DNA of 37,796 nucleotides from Methylacidimicrobium tartarophylax (GTDB taxonomy: Bacteria; Verrucomicrobiota; Verrucomicrobiia; Methylacidiphilales; Methylacidiphilaceae): NCBI RefSeq assembly GCF_902143375.2, contig NZ_CABFVA020000079.1:1-37796 (forward strand), in the 5' to 3' direction. Position numbers and translations under genes: made by a program. Each line of letters starts with the position of its first letter. The first letter of the stretch is position 1. Positions 25,520 to 33,335 of the stretch are shown piece by piece. Under the pieces are notes generated by a model that made no database searches, had not been told where the DNA came from, and saw only the letters and a program-made list of their open reading frames with translations.

Positions 25520-25559
25520 ACGAACCCTTGGAAGTTTGGGTCTGATCCGCCTCTTGAGC

Positions 25560-25904
25560 TCAGGATCCGGTTTTAGCCTTCTCCGCAGCCGCCTTCGCCT
25601 TACCGATCTGAACGGTGTTCGCCTGGAGCTTCTCGCCCGCTTTGCGGGCATGGATCACGACGCGCTCCCCGGGAACGAGATCGGCAACCGTGGCGGGCTC
25701 CTTCGTCTTCCCCTTGGAAATCTGCGAACGGTCGGTCAGCTCGACGGGAACCGACTTGCCGTCCCGCGACTTGACCGTGAGCACGTTCCCTTCCACGGAA
25801 GCAATCTCCCCGATGACATGGATCTCGTTGCCGTGCGCGAAGGTCGAAACCAAGCCGAAACCGAAGAGCAAGCAGGAAAGCAGAACTCCAACCGCGCCAC
25901 GCAT
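25560..25904 (-). CDS. Exported DUF5666-like small protein
   Basis: A 114-residue protein with a Sec signal (MRGAVGVLLSCLLFGFGLVSTFA) and a single small beta-barrel-like domain: IHVIGEIASVEGNVLTVKSRDGKSVPVELTDRSQISKG, then VADLVPGERVVIHARKAGEKLQANTVQIG. The pattern G-x-I-x-x-V-x-G-x-x-L-T-V and D-L-x-x-G-x-x-V matches the DUF5666 type. A Lys/Ala tail follows. GGAGG precedes the ATG at 25904. Role unknown. Convergent with katG. Confidence 0.75.
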   Translation of the reverse strand: MRGAVGVLLSCLLFGFGLVSTFAHGNEIHVIGEIASVEGNVLTVKSRDGKSVPVELTDRSQISKGKTKEPATVADLVPGERVVIHARKAGEKLQANTVQIGKAKAAAEKAKTGS

Positions 25905-26006
25905 CGTATATCCTCCCGTTTTCCAATCCTTTCGCCGTCCAGTGTTCTTCCCGCCGTTGCGGAAAGCGGACGCCAGTCCGGAGTCTACCGGCTCCCCGAT
26001 CTCCGT

Positions 26007-26597
26007 TCAAGGAGAGCTTTTCTCTTCCCCTTCCAGGAAGTTCTCCTCCTCCTGCTCCTCCGCGCGCTCCTTCGGGCCCTTCGGGTTGAGCTTCTCCATC
26101 TCGGCCTCCTCCTCGCGCGTGAGCTTCGGCAGGTGGCGGAGGAAGAGGACGAGCTTCCAGCTCTCCGCGTCGTGGCCCTCTTCTCCCCAAGCGGGCATTC
26201 CGGTCAGCCGGATCCCGTTGTGGATGATGTAGTAGAGCTCTCCGTCGGTGAGGCGCTGGGTCCCCCGCTTCCGCATGTCCGGAACGCGCGGATAGAGGTT
26301 CTTGCCCATCTCCGTCTGGCCGCTTCCGTTGTTCGCGTGGCACTGGGCGCAATGGTCGGCATAATGCTCCCTCCCCTGCTTCAGCCAATCCGGGGTTGGC
26401 GGAAAGGGATTCTCCTGCAGGCGCGCTTCTTCGGGGATCGAGAGGTGACGGAACTGTTTCGCCACGAATGCCTCCCAGGCGGGTGGAGCTTCGCGCGCGG
26501 TGAATCCCTGGCGGATCGCGAGAACAGCCCCCAGGATGGTGAGTGCTCCGACAAGGGCGAGTCCGCCGATCAGAAGAAAACCGAGGCTCCGCAACAT
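26007..26597 (-). CDS. Membrane-anchored monoheme cytochrome c
   Basis: A 196-residue class I cytochrome c with an N-terminal membrane helix (residues 5-28, LGFLLIGGLALVGALTILGAVLAI) that keeps it at the periplasmic face. Heme attachment is CAQCH (Cys83, Cys86, His87) in YADHCAQCHANNGSG; Met134 in GMPAWG is the axial ligand. The C-terminus is strongly acidic and charged (EEEAEMEKLNPKGPKERAEEQEEENF). I use the ATG at 26597; an upstream TTG gives 14 extra residues. It likely carries electrons between quinol and an oxidase or reductase. It is downstream of the HlyD-type gene on the same strand with a gap of about 100 bases. Confidence 0.87.
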   Translation of the reverse strand: MLRSLGFLLIGGLALVGALTILGAVLAIRQGFTAREAPPAWEAFVAKQFRHLSIPEEARLQENPFPPTPDWLKQGREHYADHCAQCHANNGSGQTEMGKNLYPRVPDMRKRGTQRLTDGELYYIIHNGIRLTGMPAWGEEGHDAESWKLVLFLRHLPKLTREEEAEMEKLNPKGPKERAEEQEEENFLEGEEKSSP

Positions 26598-26700
26598 TGG
26601 AGAGAGAATAAGGAGGAGATCCGTGCGAGGTCGAGGCAAGAACTCTCCCTTCCCGTATCGATCTGTCGAGCGCGCAAGCTCTTCCGGTGGCCGAGACCGC

Positions 26701-27975
26701 TCAGGGAGCGCCGGAAGGGACCGGGCGCACCGGGGGCATCCGGTTCGCGTCGATGATTCGGCGGATCTCCTCGGCGGCGCCGCGCAACTCGACCTCTTCG
26801 TCGTAGACCGAAGTCTGGTAGTCGGCGCGGAAGGCGCCCGGCGGAATCTCGGTGAGGGGCTCGAGGACCGGTCGGCCGCGCCGCCAGGTATCGATTCGGG
26901 TCACGCAGGAGAGTCCCGGCCGGAGCGGATGTTCCCGGAGCTCTTTGGGGTCAATCCGGATGCGGACGGGGACGCGCTCGACGATGTGGATATAGTTGCC
27001 CGTGGCGTTTTCCGGGGGGAGAAGCCCGAGGTTGTTGCCCGCGCTGGGGAGGATCCCTTCGATGACGCCATGGTAGAGGATCTTGCGAGGGTAGAGATCG
27101 ACGGTGACGCGCACCGGCTGTCCCGGCCGCACATGGGTGAGTTCGACTTCTCGGTAGTTCGCTTCGATCCAGAGATAATCCAAGGGAATGATCAGGAGCA
27201 GGGTTTTTTCCGGGAAGACCTCGTCCCCGGGCTGCACGGCCCGCTTGGCGACGTAGCCCGAGACCGGTGCGACCACATTGCGGCGGACATGGTCGAGGTA
27301 GGCGCTGCGGTAGAGCGCGGCCGCCCGGAGGACCTCAGGATTGGTGGAGACGGTCGTGCCTCGGATGCGGGCCTCGATGCTGGCGAACTGGTCCTCGAGA
27401 TCGCGAAGGACGGCTTCGGCCTCCCGAAGCTGCCATTCGGTATCCTCCACGAGCTGGAAGGAGACGGCGCCCTCGCGGACTACGCTCCGATAGCGGGAAA
27501 GGTCGGAGCCGATCCGGGAGAGGACCGCCTGCTGGGCCGAGACCCGGCTGCGGAGGGTCGCTGCCTGGCGAAAGAGGGTTTCGACCCGGCGCACCGCATC
27601 GGCCAACTCCGCCTCGGCGCGCTGGAGAGCGACCTTGGTCTTGACTCCGTCGAGTCGGACCACGAGCTCTCCCTTCCGGACATACCGGGTCGAGTCGGTG
27701 CGGACCTCGGTGACGGTCCCCGCCACCTGGGCTTTGAGGGGGACCAGGTTGCCGCTCACGTAGGCATCGTTGGTGGCCACCCAGAAGCGTCCCCAAAAGA
27801 GCCAGTAGAGGAGGAGCCCCAAGGCCAGAACCGCGAAGCCGCCCGTGAGAAGGCGCAACCGGCGGGACCGAACTTCCTCCAGGGTGAGGAGCCTGCTCCT
27901 GGGCTCCCTCTCCCGAGGGGGTACGATTCGTCTCCAGAGCAGCGCGAGTCGTTCGAGCAGGGGAGGATCGGGCAT
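26701..27975 (-). CDS. HlyD/EmrA-type membrane fusion protein of a tripartite efflux pump
   Basis: A 424-residue periplasmic adaptor. A single N-terminal helix (LLTGGFAVLALGLLLYWLFWG) is followed by NDAYVSGNLVPLKAQVAGTVTEVRTDSTRYVRKGELVVRLD (first lipoyl half), a long alpha-helical hairpin (ALQRAEAELADAVRRVETLFRQ to RDLEDQFASIEARIR), the second lipoyl half (RRNVVAPVSGYVAKRAVQPGDEV) and a beta-barrel. This is the EmrA pattern. The ATG is at 27975, 17 bases after the outer-membrane gene's stop, so it is third in the operon: EmrB-type transporter, OMF, then this protein. The longer open frame upstream is inside the OMF gene and not real. Confidence 0.92.
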   Translation of the reverse strand: MPDPPLLERLALLWRRIVPPREREPRSRLLTLEEVRSRRLRLLTGGFAVLALGLLLYWLFWGRFWVATNDAYVSGNLVPLKAQVAGTVTEVRTDSTRYVRKGELVVRLDGVKTKVALQRAEAELADAVRRVETLFRQAATLRSRVSAQQAVLSRIGSDLSRYRSVVREGAVSFQLVEDTEWQLREAEAVLRDLEDQFASIEARIRGTTVSTNPEVLRAAALYRSAYLDHVRRNVVAPVSGYVAKRAVQPGDEVFPEKTLLLIIPLDYLWIEANYREVELTHVRPGQPVRVTVDLYPRKILYHGVIEGILPSAGNNLGLLPPENATGNYIHIVERVPVRIRIDPKELREHPLRPGLSCVTRIDTWRRGRPVLEPLTEIPPGAFRADYQTSVYDEEVELRGAAEEIRRIIDANRMPPVRPVPSGAP

Positions 27976-27992
27976 GGGTCGGAGCCGCGCGG

Positions 27993-29459
27993 TTACGGGG
28001 TGGCTGGGGACTGGTAGCCGCCTCCGAGGGATTCGTACAGGGCGACGACCGATTCGAGGTGGGAAGCCGTCAGGCTGGAGAGGCGCAGCGACTGTTCCCG
28101 GGACGCCAAGGAGGCTTCGATCTGATCGATCCGGGTCACGAGGCCGGCCTTGTACCGGGAGTCGGTCAGCCGGGCGAAACGGTCGGCGGCGGAGAGCGCC
28201 GCATCCTGGGTCGCGAGGTTTTCCGCACTCTCCTTCCAATGGGCGAGCGCGTCGGCCACGGAGCGGGCGGCCCCAAGCACCGCGTCGTTGTACCGCTCCA
28301 CCGCGACATTATACTCCTCTTGCTCGGCGACCAGCCGTGCCGTGAGCTGGCCGCGCTCGAAGATCGGGAGCGTGATCGCCGGGCCGACCATATACATGAA
28401 GGCCTGGGCGGGGGTGAGCAGGATCGTGGCCATGTTCAGGGTTTGGAAGCCGGCGAAGCCGACGAGGTTGATGTTCGGGTAGAAGGCCGTCTTGGCGACG
28501 CGGACGCGCTGGGCGGCCGACTCTACGCGCCAGAGGGTGATGGCAACATCCGGGCGGTGGCTCAAGAGCTCCAGCGGGACCGAGGCCGGCAAGGGGAAGC
28601 GCTTCGGGAAGGAGGCGGGGGTGATCGGGATGGTCCGCCCCCAGTCCGGCCCTTTCCCTGCGAGCGCAGCGATCTCGTCTCGCAGCAGCGCAACCTCCCG
28701 TTCGAGGGTCTTCTCTCGCTGCCGGGCGGCAGCAAGCCGCTGCTCCAAGGAGTAGACCGGGAGCAGGGTGTCGATTCCCGCCTTGCGGTGGCGGGAGCGG
28801 GCCAGCGCGAGGTCCTGCTCGAGCTCGGAGACCATCTGCCGGACAATTTCCTCTTCCTCGGCTCGGGAGACGAGCTCGATGTAGCGGCGGGCCAGCGTCG
28901 TCGAAAGCGTGAGCTGGGAGAGGGCGAACTCGGCCATCGCGGCTTGCGCCTCTCCGACCGCGGCACGGATGCGGGATCGGTCTTCTCCCCAGAGATCCAC
29001 ATGGTAGGTGAAGAAGGCTGGAGCATAGTCGGCGAAAGCGAAGGAACGGCCGCCGAAGGGGCCGAAGAAGCTCGATCCGGGCACCTGCCAGAGGCCGAGG
29101 GTGTCGGGGAGCAGCCAAGGACGCCCTTCAAGGGAGGGCAGAAGCCGACCCCGCTCGTGCGCGGCGATCGCCCAGGAGAAGCGGATCCGATCGGCGGCCG
29201 CCCGAAGCCCTGGGTTTCCGGAGAGCGCTTCGCCGATCAGCCGATCGAGATCGGGGCTATGCAGTTGCTTCCACCAAATGGGCCGTGTCCATTCCGGGGT
29301 GGCACGGAGCGGTTTGACGGCTGCCAGGGTCTTTGCCATCGGGGGGAGCGGCATCTTTTGTGCGATCGGCGTGTCCTTGGGAAGGGTCGCGCATCCGCAG
29401 AGGCCGAGGGCGCCGGAAACGAGGGGAGCGACTCGGAGGAAAGGGAGGAATCGCCTCAT
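27993..29459 (-). CDS. Outer membrane factor lipoprotein (NodT/TolC family)
   Basis: A 488-residue outer-membrane channel of a tripartite pump. It has a lipobox LCGC (Cys23), then two copies of the OEP repeat: PIWWKQLHSPDLDRLIGEALSGNPGLRAA in the first half and LLSHRPDVAITLWRVESAAQRVRVAKTAFYPNINLVG in the second, with helical segments ELEQDLALARSRHRKAGIDTLL and DSRYKAGLVTRIDQIEASLASREQSL. The start codon at 29459 overlaps the transporter stop (ATGA), and the adaptor follows 17 bases after its stop, so all three pump parts are coupled. Confidence 0.92.
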   Translation of the reverse strand: MRRFLPFLRVAPLVSGALGLCGCATLPKDTPIAQKMPLPPMAKTLAAVKPLRATPEWTRPIWWKQLHSPDLDRLIGEALSGNPGLRAAADRIRFSWAIAAHERGRLLPSLEGRPWLLPDTLGLWQVPGSSFFGPFGGRSFAFADYAPAFFTYHVDLWGEDRSRIRAAVGEAQAAMAEFALSQLTLSTTLARRYIELVSRAEEEEIVRQMVSELEQDLALARSRHRKAGIDTLLPVYSLEQRLAAARQREKTLEREVALLRDEIAALAGKGPDWGRTIPITPASFPKRFPLPASVPLELLSHRPDVAITLWRVESAAQRVRVAKTAFYPNINLVGFAGFQTLNMATILLTPAQAFMYMVGPAITLPIFERGQLTARLVAEQEEYNVAVERYNDAVLGAARSVADALAHWKESAENLATQDAALSAADRFARLTDSRYKAGLVTRIDQIEASLASREQSLRLSSLTASHLESVVALYESLGGGYQSPATP

Positions 29460-31009
29460 GGAACTGTATTTCGAAGTAGCCAGCGTCGGCCCGAGCGGAG
29501 GAGTGGAGGCAGGGCGACGCCTACGGCGAGCAGCAGGAAGCCCCATGCGGCAAGGCGATAGGCGTCGTCCAGGCTTAGGATGTTGACATGGAGGAGGAGC
29601 CGGCGGGTGAGCCACTCCAGCGCTTGCTGGCCCTGCAGGCCCGACTCTGCGAGCTGCCGTCCGATCTCCTCGGGCTGCGTTCCAAAAGAAGGGAAGGTTT
29701 CGGTGAGACGGGCCTGGTCGAAGGCGCTCCGCCGGTAGAGGACCGAGCCGAAGCCAACGATTCCAAGGCCGCAGGCGAGCGTTCGGAAGGCGGCGCTCAG
29801 CTCGAGCGCGTAGAGCTGCTTGCGCGGAGAAAGACCGGAAACCAGCAGCCCGCCCATCGGCCGCAGAAGAGTTCCCAGGCAGAGGCCTTCGAGGAGTTGG
29901 GTTCCGAGCATCGGGAAGAACCAGGAACGCCGCTGGAAGAAGTCGTAGGAGCTGCTCAGCCAGCAATAGAGCGAAAAAAGGAGGAGGGTCATGGAGGCGA
30001 AGAACCGCGGCGGCTGGGCCTTCGGCGGCAGCTGGCTGAGAAATCCGGCTGCCGGCTTGGAGAGGAGGAAGAGCGGGAGGAAGATTTCGGCCGCGAGCAG
30101 GGAAGTGAAGCCGCCGAAGCCGGGAAGCTGAAGGCGGACGAGGAGGGTCGTCCAGAGGCCGAAAAAAAGGAAGAAGGCGGCGGTCAAAGACAGGATGCCG
30201 AGGGAGAAACCGGGTCGCAGAAAGAGGCGAAGGTCGACGAGCGGATGCCTCTCCCCCAGTTCCCAGACTACGAAGTAGGCGAGAGCGACGAGGCCGCCGA
30301 TGAGAAGGCCGAAGACGAGGGGCGAGTGGTACCAGTCGTAGTCGTCGCCCATGTTGAGAGCGGACTGGAGGGAGAGAATGCTCCCCGAGAGGAGGAAGGA
30401 GCCCACCCAATCCCATGAGGGTCTCCGGCGCATCGGAACTCTCGGGCCCAGGAGAGCGCAGAGTTCGCCGAGAAAGAGAAGGAGCGGCCCGTTCACCAGG
30501 AACCAGCTCCTCCAGCCCCACTGGGCTTCCATCCAGGCGCCGATCAGCGGGCTCAGCGAGTAAGGGGCGAGCCCGGCCATGCTCCAGAAGGACGCCAGGA
30601 GGGGCCTGCGTTCGACGGGATGACTCTCCAGGATGAGGGTCTGTCCTAACGGGACGCCGACGCCCGAGCCGAGACCTTGCAGGATCCGGCCGCCAAGAAA
30701 GGGCGGGAAGGAGGAAGCGGCAGCGCAGAGGAGACTTCCTCCCGCGACCGTCCAGGTCGCCCAGCGAAAGGCCCGAAGGGCACCGAACCGCTCCGAGAGC
30801 GACGGGCCGAGGACGAGGCCGAGGGCTTGGGCGGCGAAAAAGTCAGCCATGGTCCACGGGCCATGGCTCGGGCTGACCCCGAAGGCGCCCATCGCATGGG
30901 GATTGACCGCGTTGTAGGCTCCCGCATTGAAGAGCGCGAGGAAGTAGGCTGCAATCGCGGCGATCGAAAGAAGAAAGCGGCTCTTTCGCGAAAGTTCCTC
31001 TCCATTCAT
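29456..31009 (-). CDS. EmrB/QacA-type MFS drug-efflux transporter (DHA2)
   Basis: A 517-residue inner-membrane antiporter with about 14 helices. Motifs include SLSERFGALRAFRW (motif A-like loop), GRILQGLGSGVGVPLGQTLIL (motif C region), APYSLSPLIGAWMEAQWGWRSWF and LLVRLQLPGFGGF. It pairs with a dedicated outer-membrane factor and an EmrA adaptor, the EmrAB-TolC-type arrangement that pumps drugs or organic acids straight out of the cell. I use the ATG at 31009: the sigma-54 promoter at 31054-31069 would start RNA near 31043, giving a 34-base leader; an upstream TTG at 31039 would be almost at the transcript start. First gene of the operon; the last base of its stop region overlaps the OMF start. 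Confidence 0.92.
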   Translation of the reverse strand: MNGEELSRKSRFLLSIAAIAAYFLALFNAGAYNAVNPHAMGAFGVSPSHGPWTMADFFAAQALGLVLGPSLSERFGALRAFRWATWTVAGGSLLCAAASSFPPFLGGRILQGLGSGVGVPLGQTLILESHPVERRPLLASFWSMAGLAPYSLSPLIGAWMEAQWGWRSWFLVNGPLLLFLGELCALLGPRVPMRRRPSWDWVGSFLLSGSILSLQSALNMGDDYDWYHSPLVFGLLIGGLVALAYFVVWELGERHPLVDLRLFLRPGFSLGILSLTAAFFLFFGLWTTLLVRLQLPGFGGFTSLLAAEIFLPLFLLSKPAAGFLSQLPPKAQPPRFFASMTLLLFSLYCWLSSSYDFFQRRSWFFPMLGTQLLEGLCLGTLLRPMGGLLVSGLSPRKQLYALELSAAFRTLACGLGIVGFGSVLYRRSAFDQARLTETFPSFGTQPEEIGRQLAESGLQGQQALEWLTRRLLLHVNILSLDDAYRLAAWGFLLLAVGVALPPLLRSGRRWLLRNTVP

Positions 31010-31053
31010 GGACGCGGCTGGCTCGGCATCGTTTCCCAAGGCAACGAGCCTTC

Positions 31054-31069
31054 AGCAAATGGAATGCCA
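31054..31069 (-). promoter_or_regulatory. Sigma-54 -24/-12 promoter of the efflux operon
   Basis: On the minus strand the sequence is TGGCATTCCATTTGCT. GG and GC are 12 bases apart, exactly the TGGCACG-N4-TTGCW consensus of RpoN promoters (TGGCATT-CCAT-TTGCT). It points toward the transporter gene, whose ATG is at 31009, and lies beside the sigma-54 activator gene. An inverted repeat about 60 and 90 bases upstream of the start fits an activator site. Confidence 0.75.
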
Positions 31070-31100
31070 ACCCGCGTTTTCTCTAGGGGAGGTTGAAGGA

Positions 31101-31140
31101 TTTGGTGGAAAAGTATCTAAGAATCGTGGATTTCACCAAA
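31101..31140 (-). promoter_or_regulatory. Paired UAS for the sigma-54 activator
   Basis: TTTGGTGGAA (31101-31110) and TTTCACCAAA (31131-31140) are inverted copies with 9 of 10 matching bases, their centres 30 bp apart (three helical turns). They lie about 60 and 90 bases upstream of the predicted sigma-54 transcript start and just past the activator's stop codon, where enhancer-binding proteins usually bind. Confidence 0.6.
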
Positions 31141-31145
31141 AATGG

Positions 31146-33014
31146 TTATTTAGAAGAGCTATGAGGAGAAAGTAGTCCGAATTTCTTCATTCGAAATCGT
31201 AACGTATTCGGATGAAGGCCGAGGCGCATGGCCGCTCCTTGGGGACCGGAGATGCGCCAACGGCACTGCTTGAGCGCTTCGAGAATCTGCCCTTGTTCGA
31301 TCTCTTCGAGACGGTCCGGCAGCGGAGCAAGCAGCGTGGAAGTCGGGGGAAGGGCGACCGGAAGGAAGTCGATCTCCACCAGGGGACCTCGGGAAAGGAT
31401 GACGGCTCGTTCGATCACGTTCTGCAGCTCCCGGACATTCCCGGGCCAGGCATAGGCCCGGAGCCGTTCCATCGTTTCGGAGGAAAAGGCGAGCGCCGGC
31501 TTGCCCATCTTGGCGGCAAAGCGGCGGAGAAAGGAAGCGGCCAGCAGCGGAATGTCGCGAGGTCGTTCCCTGAGTGCGGGAATCCGGACCGGGAAGACGT
31601 GGATCCGGTAGAAGAGGTCCGAGCGGAAGCGGCCCGCTCGGACCTCCTGTTCCAGGCAGCGGTTGGTCGCGGCGACGAGGCGGACGTCGGCCCGCAGCGT
31701 CCGGCTGCCGCCGACGCGCTCAAACTCTCCTCCTTGGAGCACGCGGAGCAGCTTGGCCTGGGTTGAGAGAGGAAGCTCTCCGATCTCGTCAAGGAAGAGG
31801 GTGCCCTGGTCGGCCAGCTCAAACCTTCCTTTGCGCTCTTGGATCGCTCCCGTGAAGGCCCCTTTCTCGTGACCGAAGAGCTCGCTCTCGACCAGTTCCG
31901 GGGGGAGCGCCGCACAGTTGACACTCACCAGGATCGAGTCGTTCCGGCGACTCTTCTGGTGAATCGCGCGCGCCAGGAGCTCCTTGCCGGTTCCCGTCTC
32001 TCCTTGGAGGAGGACGGTCGTGTCGGTGAGAGCGACCTGTTCGACCTCCCGGAGGAGTTCCCGGACACTGGAGGAGTCGGTGAGGAATTCGCCGAAATCC
32101 TGTTCCTGGCGGAGCCGCTCGTCGAGGTAGTCCTTCTCCAGGCGCAGCCGGAGGATCGCGCGCTGGGCCTGGCGGAGGGCGCCCACGTCCCGGATACTCA
32201 AGGTGAAGAGGGGATCCTCGCCGACACGGCTTGCCGTGAGAGTGGCTTCGAGGGGAAACTCCTCCCCCGATTCCCGGAGGCCGTTCAACCCCTCAGGGAT
32301 CCAGACCGCATCCGCATCGGGTTCGGGCCGGCAGAGAGAGAGGAATCGGGCGAAGAGCCGGCGGCTTCGGGGGGAGAGGAAGGAATCGGCCCGCCGTCCG
32401 AGCGCATCGGCTCGAGCCACCCCGAAGAGGCGTTCAGCCGCTCGGTTGAAAAGCTCGAGTCGAAGATCCCTCCGGAAGGAGAAGAGGGCGTCCATCGAGG
32501 AGCCGAGAACGGCGGTCAGGCGCGCCTCGCTCTCCGCTAGCCTTTCCTCGGAGAAGCGCGGCACGGTCCGGTCCCGGTGGGTCTGAACGGCGGCCAGGAT
32601 CACTCCTGAGGGATCGGAAAGGAGGGTGGCCTGAGTCGCCAGATAGCGGCGCTCGCCGGAAGGAAACGAGCACCAGTGGTCGATCCGAATGTTGTCGGCG
32701 GAAAAGCGAGTCAGAATGCCGGCCGGATAGAACTCCGGAATGCGCTCGAGCTCGCGGTCGAGGAGGAGGTCGGCCAGCGTGGGAAGCCGCTCGGAAGAGA
32801 AGGCTTCGCGGTGGCGGTTCGTCTGCGTGACTTCCTCGGCTCCGAGTCCGGTCATCTGGGCGCACGCCCGATTCCAGAAAAGGACCCGATGGCGGGGATC
32901 CAGGATAAAGAGCGCTTCGGGAAGCTGATCGAGAAGGAGATCGGTCCGCGGGAGGGTTGGGATGCCGAGAGAGGGAGGGGGATCGGAGGTGGTCATGCCG
33001 ATGGCGGCCAGCAT
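31146..33014 (-). CDS. Sigma-54-dependent activator with two PAS domains and a Fis-type HTH
   Basis: A 622-residue enhancer-binding protein. Two PAS sensor domains (residues about 25-150 and 165-285) precede the AAA+ core: Walker A GETGTGKE (338-345), GAFTGA loop (385-390) that contacts sigma-54, Walker B GTLFLDEIGELPL (404-416), sensor FRSDLFYRIHVFPVRIPALRERP, then a Fis-type HTH (about 575-612, LEALKQCRWRISGPQGAAMRLGLHPNTLRFRMKKFGL). There is no receiver domain, so the PAS domains probably sense the signal directly. The HTH starts with an unusual ISGPQGAA run instead of the common (I)SGxxGAA(R/K). The RpoN-type promoter and UAS next door imply it switches on the efflux operon. The ATG at 33014 or 32996 is the start. 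Confidence 0.93.
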   Translation of the reverse strand: MLAAIGMTTSDPPPSLGIPTLPRTDLLLDQLPEALFILDPRHRVLFWNRACAQMTGLGAEEVTQTNRHREAFSSERLPTLADLLLDRELERIPEFYPAGILTRFSADNIRIDHWCSFPSGERRYLATQATLLSDPSGVILAAVQTHRDRTVPRFSEERLAESEARLTAVLGSSMDALFSFRRDLRLELFNRAAERLFGVARADALGRRADSFLSPRSRRLFARFLSLCRPEPDADAVWIPEGLNGLRESGEEFPLEATLTASRVGEDPLFTLSIRDVGALRQAQRAILRLRLEKDYLDERLRQEQDFGEFLTDSSSVRELLREVEQVALTDTTVLLQGETGTGKELLARAIHQKSRRNDSILVSVNCAALPPELVESELFGHEKGAFTGAIQERKGRFELADQGTLFLDEIGELPLSTQAKLLRVLQGGEFERVGGSRTLRADVRLVAATNRCLEQEVRAGRFRSDLFYRIHVFPVRIPALRERPRDIPLLAASFLRRFAAKMGKPALAFSSETMERLRAYAWPGNVRELQNVIERAVILSRGPLVEIDFLPVALPPTSTLLAPLPDRLEEIEQGQILEALKQCRWRISGPQGAAMRLGLHPNTLRFRMKKFGLLSPHSSSK

Positions 33015-33335
33015 AAAGAGGATAGCAGGGGAGAGAGAAGAGGGTCAAATCTGGGAGCGTCCTCTGCCTTGGCAAAGGACGCGGTTTTTTCTTGCTTCTT
33101 CCGGCGGGAGAAAGCTTGAAGAGCAGGGAGGAGAACCGTCTGCGCCGGTTCGGCTGCGGGCTGACCGATCGGCCGAATGGAATCGCGGTCCGTCGATGGG
33201 CAGGAGGCCCGGACGGTGGAAGCTCGGAAGAGCGCTTCCCGCTCCTTTTCATTTTTCCGAAAGAACCGGCGAAGAAGAGGACAAGGATTGGCATGGGTGG
33301 TATAAGGCCGGTGTGCCGGCTTCTCGGAAGCATTC
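33015..33335. other. Intergenic region between the sigma-54 activator and NnrS-like gene
   Basis: Gene-free and divergent. It holds a terminator-like hairpin (33057-33090) and a second hairpin GCCGG-TGTG-CCGGC at 33307-33320, close to the NnrS-like start, where it could mask the ribosome site. TATAAG at 33301-33306 resembles a -10 element but no convincing -35 is found. Confidence 0.4.
33057..33090 (+). terminator. Intrinsic terminator-like hairpin in the intergenic region
   Basis: GCGTCCT (33057-33063) pairs with AGGACGC (33076-33082), followed by GGTTTTTT. This is a good plus-strand terminator, yet no plus-strand gene ends upstream of it; the activator gene there runs on the other strand. 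It may end a small RNA or antisense transcript, or act as an attenuator in the nnrS leader. Confidence 0.5.

Noticed and set aside
26500-28017. Plus-strand frame starting after AGGAGGAG near 26611
   Set aside because: It runs antisense through the HlyD-type gene and has no recognisable domain.
31010-31039. TTG at 31039 as the transporter start
   Set aside because: The predicted sigma-54 transcript begins near 31043, leaving no room for a ribosome site; ATG 31009 fits better.
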